Positions 11,771 through 25,700 of a stretch of DNA of 64,000 nucleotides are shown here, piece by piece. The translations under genes and the position numbers were made by a program. Source of the DNA: Mucor racemosus (taxonomy: Eukaryota; Mucoromycota; Mucoromycetes; Mucorales; Mucoraceae); NCBI GenBank assembly GCA_027405735.1, contig JAPEHQ010000006.1, forward strand, positions 2,480,001 to 2,544,000, in the 5' to 3' direction. Position 1 is the stretch's first letter, and each line of letters begins with the position of its first letter. Below the pieces are notes generated by a model. It was not told the origin of the DNA, did no database searches, and saw nothing but the letters and a program-made list of their open reading frames with translations.

Positions 11771-14700
11771 GGTCATATCATACATTCATTAAAAAATTGG
11801 AAAAGCGAGCCCGTGGAGCGACGCCGTAATTGAGCATAGCAAGATCGAACGGCCAAGTCTTTTAGACAATGGTATATATCTATGTTTTAAATAAAAATGC
11901 GTTTTTTTTTAATTTTTCTTATGCTTAATCATGTGCTGTCTGAAAATTCAGACTTTCTAGCGGACATTTTGCGGGACTCATTTTATCCTTACCAACACAC
12001 ATGATTTTGATAAAAAAACAGAAAAATCAAATTTTGATACCAAAATCAACGTTTAAATATACTACAATGTGAGAGAAAATTGTAGCCATGAGTAATACGC
12101 ATTTTATAAAAGTTTAATATTAAATGTTAAGTAATGAAACTTTGTACTTTTGTCCTAAAAACGGTTTTTTGGTTAAAGGATTTTCATGTACTATTTTGAA
12201 ATAAGAATAGTTGTTATTTTTTATTGAGCAAATAGAGCGCTAAATTCTGTATATGTGTATATTTTTTATTTTTATAATTGGTAGTATAATTAACACTGAA
12301 TTTGCAAAACCAGAAAAAAAAAACTAAAAAATGTCAAAATTGATGATCTGGACAAAAATAATTTTCTAAATTAATATTCCGCTTATAAGCCTTGTAAGTC
12401 TTAAAAATAAGAGATTTTATAATACACGAGAACTTTTTCAAGAATTTACGATGCTGTACCCACTTGATTCAAGCTTATTACTGTAAATCTTTATACATGT
12501 TAATAATGTGCGGTAGTTTATTTGATGATAATATAGTCTTACTTGATAGCTAATGGGCTAGAGGTAATTTACATTGAGTTTTAGTCTTATCTCTCCAATA
12601 TGATAGACATAAACATGGCCATTGTTGTATTCCACCTACTAGTATCATACATTATCACCTTCTACAGTATCAATACATCTTACAATCTATTGACTACGAC
12701 ATGTATTGAAGTGCAAGTCTTGATATCGGATATAAGAAACTCCTAGCGTACCAAGTTTAATCCAGTAATTACCAAGAACGCTTGGACCTCAATTATGACA
12801 CCACATTATTTCATCCCAGCAGTTAACCAATCAAGTAGTTATCAAATCAACATCCAAGCATATTTAGCGCAGCATTGAAACAACACAACTCACAAGCTCT
12901 GCAAGAACGGTTAAATTATGATTGATCCATTTCAATCCATAGATTACTATCAAACAGATCCAATAGTTCAATAGTGCCTTAAATTACATCTCAGGATCTC
13001 AATGTCTAATCAATATAAAAGGCCATACTTTTACATCTAAATAAACGATATCTTGTTTTTATTATACAGTTGAAGAACTGATTAATTACTCATTCTTTTA
13101 TAATTGTATTCTTTTTTAAGTAATATTTATCAATCCTGAAAATATACGACAGCCATCACTGGGACCTATATCCACCTTTTTAACCTCTTTGTCCCAAGCC
13201 AATTTATTCAATGCTTTACCAGGACAAACTTACTTTTGACCTATAAAAATTGATTTCTTAATAAAATTAATTATTACTAACAAGCTAACAAGTAATGATT
13301 ATGCTGTACTTTTGATAGTTGGTAGTGCTATACAAGACAACATATTGTTTTCTTCTTTTTGGCTGTTGGTCATTAAACAGAAATAAATTTTTTTAGAAAC
13401 TAAATAGATTAACAAGAGCTTATTCATTCATTCATTCATTCAGATCAAGTCAATGCTATACATACTTTTATACCCAACAATTCTTCTGAAGGTAGATTTT
13501 TTGTAGATATCGACTTTAGACGAAAAAAGTATTGATTATAACGTAGATGATGGAACAAAATGACTAAGTCTTGGGTGCTTCTTTTCTTCGAGAAAAAAAA
13601 ATTATATCGCCCTCTAACATTAAAAGTTAATAATTCATATCCAAATAAACAGTAGGAAAAACATCATGTAGTTGTACTTGCTACTTGATTTCAGTTTATA
13701 AAAAATATTGGTCTTTTTGTTGTAGTTTTAAACATTACTAAAAGAGTGGAGAAGAAAGAAAAATAATCCTAAATCAGTCGATTTTGTGTGCTACAAACAT
13801 AAATTTACAAAGCCATGAATACTTTTAGCGTTGCTAAACAGGTTTTTGTCGTTGCTGTTCCCATTTGGTCTCCGAAAAAAGAAAAAGGGCAGAACTCTGT
13901 CAGACCCCAAATTTCAAATTGATATATCTCGTCAATAATGCAATTTTATTGAATCAGAGTAACTCACATCTGCTTTAAACCGTTCAAATTATCTTCGTTA
14001 TTAATTATACAGTATTATGATTGACATACTTTAGTAAATTGACTAAAGAACCTTGATCTCATTGCTTGCCCTGCTTATCTGAACTGTCTGATCTGCACAA
14101 AATGTTTTATTCTGCCCATCTGTGCAGATTATTATGCCCATGGGAAGCATAGTTCGGCCGCAGTATTGAAAGCAGGCCGAGCCTGTTTATGCAACCGAGT
14201 TTTTTCTAGGATCGTTGGAATTAGATGAACTTTTTCTGTACACTGACTGAAGCTTGGACTAAATGAAATAACGAGTTTCAACTTTGTGGAATAAAAACTC
14301 GAGTATGGCAGACAAGCTTTATTTTACTTATCGTCTATAAATGTGTAGGCTGCGATGAAGTACAGTATACTAAGTACTATTTACAACATTAGTTTAGGAT
14401 TGGCGTTGCCTCATGTAATTCCCACATAATATTTTTAAATTTCATTATTAATTAGCAAAGACAGTGTATAATAACTAAACCATTCTAATTTTTCGAAAGG
14501 GAAGGCAGTATAAAATTGTTCCAATGAAAAAGTACTGTCTTATTATAAGCTTATAGAGAGGGTTTATACTGTAGTATTTATAGGAACATTTGAGATGAGC
14601 ATTACTGCTGTGAATTATTATATATAGTAGTGATAATTTGTCTCACTACAACAAGATATAGCTCCAGTTAAAAATTACTCTTCTGCAGTTTCTGTTTTAG

Positions 14701-15620
14701 GAAAGAATACTAATTTTTCATTGAGTTATTCAAAATAAAAGTTTATATTACAGCACAGTTTATGCTGGCTGAGTGCCAAAATCAATTTGTGAAATCTACC
14801 AGAAAATCATGCGAAAAACAAAATCGTTTCATAACTCATGAACTGAAAAATGAGTTGATCTAGCAAATTAAATAGTTTTCGTAGAGTTTTGGATTCTGCA
14901 TGCTTTGAAACAAAATTTAGACAAATATGTCACATTAAATTTTGCGTAAAATGCGAGTGAATTTTTGAAGGTTTTTTGAAGATAGACATCACTTTTTATA
15001 AGCATAGTTCAGATTTAAATAATTAACATAATGCACAACACAATTACCTATCGAACGAGCCATTGCTGAACCTTTTAGCTGCATTTTTCGTAGAGAAACC
15101 AAGATTTTTGTTCAATTTTTTTTTCAAATTCAGAATTTGGGATAAGGGTATACAAGGGGAAAATGGAAGCTAGAAACGAAGGTATCTCTTTGTACACATT
15201 TTTGAGGATATCTCCACGAAAAATCAATATTTTGAAAAAGACTAAATTAGGTCTAAGAGAGCTCAACGAGCTTGATGAGATGAATGTAAAACGAAATGCT
15301 GTTTAATTTAACGAATATTTTGAAATCTATTACAAAAATGTCAAAAAAAATGAAAAAAATAAAAGTGCTCAGAATTTTTTCATACTTAAATATGTTATAA
15401 AGCACGTCAAAACAAGTAGGTTTTATTATTAAAGAGTGCTATTATAGCTTAATGTTTTGCAGAGATATGAAGGCTCAAATGTTTTTATTTTAACAGTGAA
15501 ATACCTGTAAAAATATGAAACATTAGTATTAAAAACATTATACCAACAGCTACAGATAGGATATTTCTGGATACTTGTTTTTAGATTAAAGCTGAACATC
15601 TCAGGTACATCAGCATATAT
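11770..15620 (-). repeat. Left arm of a large inverted duplication flanking the VPS13-HMG block
   Basis: This region is the reverse complement of about 29200-33045. Landmarks pair across its length: 11775-11870 with 32945-33035, 13152-13260 with about 32100-32200, 14280-14330 with 30660-30710, and 15063-15300 with 29570-29810. In the last pair I see only a handful of differences in about 240 bases. The arm carries a solo LTR (12623-13151) that the right arm lacks. Edges were judged by eye. Confidence 0.8.
12623..13151 (+). mobile_element. Solo LTR, 529 bp, with GCCAT target duplication
   Basis: It begins TGTTGTATTCC and ends ATACGACA. The 5-bp direct repeat GCCAT stands immediately outside both ends (12618-12622, 13152-13156). 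The matching stretch in the right duplication arm (near 32190-32205) reads straight through one GCCAT, giving the empty site. A TATAAAA (about 13015) and AATAAA (about 13040) lie near the 3' end, as expected for an LTR promoter and poly(A) signal. A second copy in the opposite orientation is at 54660-55193. Confidence 0.88.
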
Positions 15621-15770
15621 TTTTTTCTTGGTGTTATTTTGTGAAAAAAAAAGTAGAAGAGAAATGAAAAGTAAAACCCAGTTTTTTAGGGAAAAAGTAG
15701 TGAATTTTGCCTGTTTTCTAGGTTTTTATGAAGTATACAATTATTTAGGAGCAGTTAGCATAAGCGACCA
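14690..15770 (-). repeat. Dispersed repeat family R, copy 2
   Basis: Reverse orientation relative to copy 1 and nearly identical in its central part to copies 3 and 4. It contains the strictly conserved core (about 15198-15231). The frame that is open in the other copies is interrupted here. Its outer part overlaps the edge of the left duplication arm. Confidence 0.8.
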
Positions 15771-16707
15771 AAATCCAAAACAAATTTCGATATTTTCTAC
15801 ATACAAAATAAAGAAAAATGTCTACGTATTAGAGCTATTGTATGAAAGTAAAAGGGCATTATGAATCTGCTTGAATAAATTTATATCCACTAAATTCTGT
15901 TAGAATATTATAACAACACTCTTCAAATATTTTGAAAATTAAATACGTTGTAGAATGCTAAAAAAGAAGATCCCTTTTCAATAGTTTTAATACAATAGCT
16001 CCCTTTATTTTTCAGATATTGTCCTTCAAATGGACAAATTTAAGCAGTAAATTTTAATCACCTAAACTTTGAAGAATATATTCTAAATCATTTCACATGC
16101 TGAATGAAAATACACGTTGAAGCTGTTTTAGGACACTTGTTTAGAGCATATCGTTTTTTTTTTTTACAAGGTACTGTCTGCTGAATAACTGGAGCCCTCA
16201 CGTTTTTAACACTGGCTACCTGTTTTAATCAAGTTTGACTGGTTTTGAATTCTCAGGCAGCAACAATGAAAGAAACGTTGTTTGGTGAATGTGATGCCAT
16301 TTCAATTCGAGTTATTATACAGTTATGAAACATTGTACTTTGTAGGCTAATGCCCACGAAGGTGGTTAAAGTGATTATTAAAACAATTTATACAAAACAA
16401 GACTAATCCTCAATTTCTTTCATTTTCTGACTGTAAGAAACCATGGACATTAGGTCATGGACGTACAAGTGTTCCTTCATGTCTCATGCCTAACAATACG
16501 TCATAAATACTCTACTACTTTTAATCATGTATTTGAACATCTTACTCTGAATTGAATACGAATTTCTTCTCTGGACTTCAATATCAAAACCGGTCTTATG
16601 CGAATTTGCTACATAAGATTCTCTACTATTACTTTCAGTTTTTCTTTCCTTCCTTTGTATTCTTTTAACCCAACGTTTCAGAATATATAAAAACCAACTA
16701 GTTTAAT
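15771..16707. other. Upstream region of VPS13
   Basis: A+T-rich spacer, with the last few hundred bases presumably holding the VPS13 promoter. A T-run lies near 16153-16165 and a pyrimidine-rich stretch near 16640-16670. No ORF or repeat match was recognised. Confidence 0.45.
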
Positions 16708-19700
16708 ATGTTAGAGTCACTTGTGGCCAGTATATTGAACCGTTTCTTGAAGAACTATGTCTCCAATTTAAATTATGATCAACTAAAAATTGGTATTTGG
16801 AACGGTAAAAAATGCTAGCAGATATATTATTATTATTTTTTCAATAAAAAGACTAATGCAAATGTATAACAAGGCGAGGTAAATCTTCGTAACCTTAAGC
16901 TTAGACGAGATGCTTTGGATAAACTTGATCTTCCCATTAATGTATCGGAAGGTACTATCGAATGAAGTAATATACGTATAATAGCTTTTTTAAGTTTCTA
17001 TCTGTTCTAGGTTATTTGGGCGAACTTACACTAATCATTCCTTGGTCAAATTTAAGAAATGAACCCGTCAAAGTTATCATAGATCATGTTTATCTGTTAG
17101 CAGAACCTAAGAATGAATCAACTGTAAGGATTATAAAAGCAAGTGTGCATGTAAATGTATGTTTTAATCATGTATCTTGAATTGACAGGTTACTGTTGAA
17201 GAGGAGGAAGAGCGTGCTCAAGAGTTGAAACGCCGACGTTTATCAACTGCTGAAATGCTTGAATCACCAGAAGCACAAACTGAACAAAAGACAGATAAAA
17301 ACAGTAAAGGAAGTGATGGATTCATTACTCAACTTACAAATAAAATTGTGGATAATTTGCAGTTTACAATGAAGAATATTCATATCAGATATGAAGATAA
17401 AATCTCTGATCCTGGCCACCCTTTTGCTGCAGGAATCACCCTCAAGGAATTGAGTGCTTTATCAACTGATGAAGAATGGATCCCAAAGTTTATCAGTGAC
17501 CCTACCAACACAATCAATAAGGTAATATACTATATTCTGTTTCATTTTTTTATGCAAATTCATCACTGATTTTTATTTTAAAAGCTTGCAACATTGGAAT
17601 CATTGTCCGTTTATTGGAATACTGATTCTCGATCTCTTGCAGGCATGCATCATGAAGAAGCGGCACAAGTGTACACTGATTTAGTAAGTTCCGATTAATA
17701 TATTTAAACAAGAAATAGTGCATTAAAGTATGAAATCATAGATTCCAAATGCATCAAACTCTCCAAGAGAACATCAATATATTCTTAAACCAGTATCCGG
17801 TACAGGAAAAGTAAAGTTAAAAGTAGCTTATATATTTTGGACATTGAAGATCTAATATTCGTTTCAAAATTTAGGTAAAGCTGAATAAAAATTATGGAGG
17901 AGATATACCAAAAACAGATATTACCATGCTATTTGACGAACTTGCATTCGGCCTTGATGATCATCAATACCGAGATGCTATTTTGATGATTGATCTCTTT
18001 CATGCCAATCTAAAGAAACAAAAGGTAAATATCAAAGCAAAACTGCATGATAACAATCATGAATTAATTGAAATAACGCAATTTTAGTATCTCAAATTCC
18101 ATCCAGAGAAGGGAAAATCCGCCAAAACCCATCCAAAAGAATTCTTTCAGTTTGCAGGAAAGGCAATTCTATCAGAGATTCACGAGAAGAACTATAAATG
18201 GACATGGGATCACTTTAGAACCCGCCGAGATCAAAGATTACAATACATTGAATGCTACGTTGCTGATAAAATGAAAAAGGCAACGTCTGAGCAAACCAGC
18301 GCTCTGAAAAAGTTGGAATATGATCTGACATTTGAGGACATTCGTTTCTATAGAAGTATTGCTAAATCTAAGCTTCGTCGTGAAAAAATTAGGATTGATA
18401 AAGAGAATGAAAGGAAGAAGGCCGAGAATGCAAAAGTAGGATGGTGGGGTTGGATTAGTGGAGCTGCGCCAGCTACTAAAACTGAAGAAACTGGAGATGA
18501 TGATACTGGATCGATTCACATTACGGAGGAGCAAAAGAAGGAATTGTATGATGCTATTGAATATGATGAAGATAAAGCTGAAATTGCTACAGCTGTTGAT
18601 ATACCTAAAGATGTATGATTTTATAGATTTAACAAACACGTAGTATACTAATTCAATTTTTTTTTTTTTTTCAAAAAAAAAACAGACCATAAAATTCATT
18701 ATCAAGACAAAGCTCAATCGTGGATCATTCACACTAAGACAAGATGTTAAAAAACCTACTGAATTGGATCTTTTATCCATTGTGTTTGATGCTGTCAGCA
18801 TTGATGTTACTCAATACCTAGAATCTATGAAAGTTGCAGCCGCTCTTGGAGATTTGCAATTATTTGATGGATCAACAAAGGATACCATATATCATCAATT
18901 AATAGGCGTTAAAAAGAAGAATAATAGAGAGTAAGTGTTTAAAGGGAAATTATTTGGTGATACTAATATAAACATACTACTAGTTCGTCCCTATTAGACG
19001 TTAAGAATAATATGACTGAAAGAGAACGAAGAAAATCAAATTCGCTCTTGGAGATTGTTAATTCAAAAGAAGCTGATCCATTCTTTGCTATTGTATTTGA
19101 AAAGAAACCTTTGAGCAATACAGCAGATAATGCAATTTCTCTCAAAATGAGACACTTGGAAATCATCTACAGTCCTGTAGTTATTGCTGGTGTCATGAAA
19201 TTTTTCAAACCACCTAGCTCTAAAATGGAGAGCGTAAACGCACTTATAGCTGTTGCTGGAGATACATTCGAAGGTTTCAAGACACAAACAAGAGCAGGAT
19301 TAGAATTTGCATTAGAAACACACACTACACTTGATTTGAACGTAGATATGGATGCTCCAATTATTATTATTCCTGAAAGGTAAACTTTGCATAACTATTA
19401 AATATATTCAGATCTAACAATTCTATGCTCTAGTTTGACCAGCCAAGATTCGCCTGTTATGATTATCGATGCAGGTCATATCAATGTAGACAGTCAATTA
19501 GCAGATAAAGATGTAGTGAATGATATCAAGAACAAAGATATTCAAAAGTATAGCAAACAAGATGCCATCACTTTAGAAGAGCTCATGTATGATAAATTCA
19601 ACTTGCAATTGAGTCAAACCAAAGTGCTTATTGGAAGCAATACAGAGGAATGTTTATGGCAACTACAAGATCATCCTCCTCGAAATGGTGTTGACGCTCG

Positions 19701-22700
19701 ATTCATTGAGCGAATTGATATGAACTTTTTGATTGAACTCTGTATTCTTCCGGGAAAGACAGAATTTACTAAATTTAAGGTTTCTGGACATTTGCCTTTG
19801 TTATCTATCAATTTATCAGATAGCAAATACAAAATCCTGATGCGTATTGTTGATTTTATTGTCCCTAACTCAGATGATAGTAGCTCTATTGATCAATCAC
19901 AAGCAACAAAAAGACCTCAATTGCAAGGAAATACTCATACAAGTACTGGTAATATAATATCTGAACGCTATTGGGGTTCACGAGATGATCAAGCTTTATT
20001 GTTGGATGACAGCAGTGATTTGACATCAATTGGTAGTCATTCTGATACACCTACTACTTCAGCATCTCAATCTGCAAGCATCGCTTCATCTGAAGTTGAG
20101 CAATTCAAATTGACATTCAAAGTAGATAAAGTGTCTGCTTCTATTCATGAAACATCTACTGTTGATGCTACCAAGGAAACATTGCTTTGTGAAGTTCTTT
20201 TAGAGAGTTTTGAATTAATAGTTTTAACTCGACCTGATGATTTACTGGTAGATGTATCTTTGAAAGCCCTTAGTGTAGCTGATAAAATGGAACATGAGGG
20301 TGATTTCCATTATTTAGTTACTTCAGACATTATCGAAAGAAAAAATGCATTTGGACATACAAATGATAAGAATTTGGTTAATATCAAATACAGAAAGGCA
20401 TCTAGGGATCATCCTCGTTTTCACGATGTTTATCAAGGCTATGATCAAACCGTAGATGTTGTTCTTTCTACATTAACTGTTGTTGTAACAAGAAAATCTC
20501 TTTTAAGAATCTATAATTGGATTATGAATACTTTTACAGCACCACCTGCTGCTGCCAACATTAATGATAAAGCTGGAAAAGAAGTATTTGATGGCGATGT
20601 ATTCTATGATGATGTTTCAAGCTTGGACAATCATTCTGTTTTATCAGACTCTCTTCACATGCCAAAGATTTCAATTAAGCCAACATCTACAGCAGCAGAC
20701 AATACAAACAACAATGGCAACAGAATGAAGGTAGCAATCCATATGGATAGTGTCAATATTATTTTAAATAATGAAGGCAAAAGACTTGGTACTGGTGAAT
20801 TAAGTTTTGGCGATATTATTATTATGCTTGAACCTAATACAATTGAAGTCGATGGTAAATTTGGAAACTTTACATTATCAGACGATACCATGGTGAATGA
20901 GACCAATAATGATTCTGTACAAACATTCAACACATCTTCTATATCTGAAACTTATATTATTAGCATTGTTGGCGATGAATTGGCTGATTTCACATACAAA
21001 ACATATGATCCAAAGGCTTCTGAATATCCAGGCTATAACCAAAAGTTTGATTTGAAGATGGGGGCTATTCATTTACTTGTTACTGAATCAGTAAAACCAA
21101 CATTGAACTTTTTGCAAGAGTTTTTAGAAATGAAAAATGTATATGATGCTGCTAGAAATGCAGCAGTTGAAACAGCACAACAAATCCAAGAAGGTGGTGG
21201 AAATAACCGCTTCCATTTTGACATTATGGTGAAAAGTCCCGTATTAGTATTTCCTGCTGGAGAAAACAAAAAAACGGATACTCTAATTGCTAATTTAGGT
21301 GAAATTAGAGCTAACAATTCATTTATCGAAGTTCATAGAAGAGATCTAAAGAATGTGCCTCAATCTGTCATGGTTCCTGTTACTCATATTAACTGTGGTT
21401 TGTACGATATCAGTCTCTATTCCACTGCAGTTACGCATGATGGTGCCGGAAATACTAATAAGCATGTTCTTCCAATCATTGATAATTTGGATATCGTTTT
21501 TGATATTGAAAATCCAGAAGATCCTAATGAAGCTGTAGGCCCCGGATCACAAATTTTGGGTAAAATTTCTGATGTTCGTATGGCTTTGACTGAAAGACAA
21601 TACAAATCATTACTGGAAACTTGGGAGTTTATTCAAAAAGAGTTCCTTACTGCTGCTCCAGATGCTAAAGATGATATGACTAATACCACAGAAGAAACCT
21701 TAAATGCAGATAATAACTTGACTACCAGCTCATCTCAATCTCAAATATCAACCACATCTCCTCAAGCAGATGTTCCAAGCATCAAAGAAGTTACAAACAG
21801 AATTAACCTAGATCTTGTCATTAAATTGAACACTGTATATCTCGAAATCTTGAATGGTGAAGATTCAGAAATTGATAATAAGGAGAAACATATGTTGTCT
21901 AAACTTGCATTTGACGGCATTTACTTAAAATTACAAAACATGTCGAACGAATCTATGCTTATGGAAGTTGGTATTCAATCTATTAGCTTTGCTGATACAA
22001 GAGCGCAATCAAAATCAAAGTTCAGAGAAATCCTTCCTGCAAATAAACTCGATGGACCCCAATTTCAATTCAAGTTGTGGTCATATAAAGATGGAGAAAC
22101 ACCTGTTATGGACATGAAAATTACCGTTGATAACCCAAAGATTGTATTATCATTGGATTATTTGTTCTTGTTGAAAGATTTCTTTTTGAGCCCATTTATT
22201 GTTATTGAACCAACTGAAGCCCAGAAATATGCTCAATCGTATGGCCAAAATACAGACAAGAAAGGATCTGATATAAAACAATTACAATCACAAAATCAAG
22301 CACCATCTACAGTAATAAAGTACAATGTTAATATCATTGATCTTGGTGTGATTTGTCTTGCCAATCCCGAAAACTCTGCATCTGAAGCTGTTATTTTGTC
22401 TTTCAATCAGCTTACAGTAATTCAACAAACAAATTTGGAAGTGCATTTAGATGGTATTGGCATGGTTTTATGTCGTATGGATAATATTGCTGAATCAACT
22501 ATGCACTTTGTGGAAGGGTTTAATGTCTTATTGAGCATGGAAACTGCAGCAACAAGTACTGTACATAATCTTACAACCATCAAGCTTAAAGTAGAGCCAA
22601 TTATTCTTCGATTGTCATACCAAGATGCCATGCTGATTTCCAATATTGCCAATAAAGCCATAGCGCTTATGGGAACATCGGATCAAAGCACGGCACCTAA

Positions 22701-25700
22701 ACCTACTTCTACTGAATCTATATCAGATATTGAATCTATCACTTCTGATGCTTTGTTATTAGGAAATCAGAATGAAGAATATTTGCGTGTTCCTGAATCA
22801 AGTGCGAGCCTTGCTCGAACAGAAAAACCCAAAGGAATTGAACCATTTATTGTCATGTCTAAAGAATCAGTAAGTCTTTTTCAAAGCTTCTAATATCAAT
22901 ATGCTCATCGTTTTTTCCCTTGTATAGTTATCTGCTTCATTTGATGGCATTCAAATTATTTTGATTGAAGATTTACATGATTTGCCATTTGTAGATGTTC
23001 AGATAAATCCCTTTACCGTATCTGCTTCAGATTGGACACGAGCATTACAAGCAGATGTGGATTTTTTATTGAAAGCAAATAATTTCAATTTCAAAAACTC
23101 ACATTGGGAACCTATTATCGAACCTTGGAATTTCTGTATCAAGGTTTCTCAAGATGCAACTGATAAATCAACTAATGTTGCACTTCAATCAATGGACTTA
23201 TTGTACTTGAATATCACTCATACATTCTTGGAAAGTCTAATGACAGTATCTGATACACTTTCACAAACTAAGGTTAGCAAAATTAATTAATTAGACAAGC
23301 GTTTTATACTGAAAGCTTTGTACTGTATCTAGCCATTAGCTCAAACTGCTCAAACTCAAGTTAGACCCTATCTCATTAGAAATTTCACAGGGCATGATCT
23401 TAGGTTCTGGAATATGTCTGATGATGTAGAAGAGGGCGATAACCGTGTATACGAATTGAAACAAGGAGAGACTTTACCCTGGACGTTTAGAGATTGGAAA
23501 AAACGTAGAGAGGTATACACATCATGCTACAAGCAAGTGCGATTCCATATTCTTATTAACATTTTTATAGAGAGTCAATATTGGAAAGAATATGTTTGGT
23601 GTTCAAATTGAAGCTTTTGATTTAGAATCAATCTTACATATATCTGTTGATATAGAAAGTGAACGTGCTTATCGATTGCGACCTGCCATCAAGGGAATTG
23701 ATCATCGTTTAATTGTAGATATTCATTTGGAAAATCATATCAAAACTGTTACATTTAGAAGTGGTCTAATTCTTCAAAACAACTCCTCTGAAGAAATGCA
23801 AATGGTTATGGTCAATAAGAAAAGACGCATTTTGTCTGATATCATGTACCTGAAACCATATGAAATATTCAATGTACCTATTGAACTATCATATGCTCGT
23901 TGGGTTGTTATAAGGCCTTCAGACAAGTATCATTGGAGTACTCAAATGCTGATGTGGTCAGATGTTTTGCTTCCAAAAGCACCCAAATCTGTAGAATGTT
24001 TGCCATTGGAGAACAATACAGAGCAAATTATGCCTTACAAATATCAAATCAAGGTTATTTGCGACAAGAAGAATCCACTAGTGAAGCAATATCCATTCTT
24101 AAAAATTCAATTCTGCCCTCCTATTGAGGTGGAAAACTTATTGCCATTCGATTTTGATCTTATATTGACAAATGAACTTACTGGTGAAAAGATGTGTTCC
24201 TTTGTAGAAAAGGGCAAGACAGCTCAATTATACAATATGAATTCCAATACAGCTCTTATTATTCAACTTGGATTGAAATCAGATAGATACAAGTGTAGCA
24301 ATACATCTGTAATCAACACAACGCCCAACTATAACTCCATTGGAGAGAAGATTACTATTGTCGATCATAATGATGTGCCAACAAATGTTAAAATGAATAT
24401 TACTAGATCATCTAGTACTACAGATGCCTTGCATGTCAGTATCTATGCACCCTATATCATCTTGAACAAGACAGGTTTACCTATTTGCTTGAGACAACGC
24501 CAGGGTTATCGTCAAGGCCGTTCACCAGCTGAAGATATTCCTGCTTATAAACAGGGAGAAACCTTGGAACCCATCATTTTTTCATATCCTGATATCGATC
24601 ATAAAAATCGTGCACAAATTTCCATCAATGACTCCAAATGGAGTGAGCCCATCAGTTTTGAAGCAGTAGGAAGTAGTCAAGATGTAACATTATTATCAAA
24701 GCAAGATGCTTATGCAAGACATGCTGGTATCAATGTAGTAGAAGGAACTGGTATTCTCAGACTTACCAAGCTTATTACCATTACTCCTCGATATATCATT
24801 AAAAACAATATGAACATTGGACTCAAGTTTTGTGAATTTGGGGATGAAGAGATTACCAACATTGACCCTGGTCAAAAAATGCCAGTTTATCAAACAACTA
24901 AATCAAGTGTAAGATGGCTCTGTCTTCAATTACAAGAATTAAATGGTAACTGGTCATCTCCATTTGACATTCAAGAGATTGGCAAGACATATGTTAAAGT
25001 AGATAAAGGTGATAATACGATACCTTACCTTGTTCGAGTAACAGTAAACATCAAAGATTCTACCATCTTTATTACATTTAATGAAGACCATAAATGGCCT
25101 TACTACATTGTAAATAGATCAAGAATGGAAGTACGTTTCAGACAAGAAAATATTGATTTCGAAGAGTATGGTCTCAAGGACAAACAAAAGAAGGCATTCC
25201 AGGAACCTCGAACATTTACATTACCTCCAGAAGGTACTTTTAAATACTCTTGGGATATCCCTGTAGCCAAAGAAAAGCGATTAGAACTGTTGGTTGGTAA
25301 CCGTCATCGTAGCATCAACTTCCAAGCTATTGGTGCTCAAGTACCTTTCCGTTACATGAAGCATAGAGATGGTGGTCTTGAAAATAATACATTATCTATT
25401 GATGTAATCGCTGATGATTCCGCTTTGGTTCTTCGTTTGACAGATTTCGATCTTTCCAAGAGCTTGTATCGTCCTAAATCATCAGGTACATCAACGTTGG
25501 CTTCCACGTCGAGAGAAGGCAGTGTAAGAGATGCCTTTGAAACTGTTAATATACAACATGTGGTGAATTATGTAATGGAACTCAACTTGGCAGGCTTTGG
25601 AATTTCATTAATCAATAGACATGCTCAGGAAATGGCTTTTGCTAGTATAAAGGGTCTAGATTTCAAATATACCGATTCAAACATGTATCAATCGGTGAGA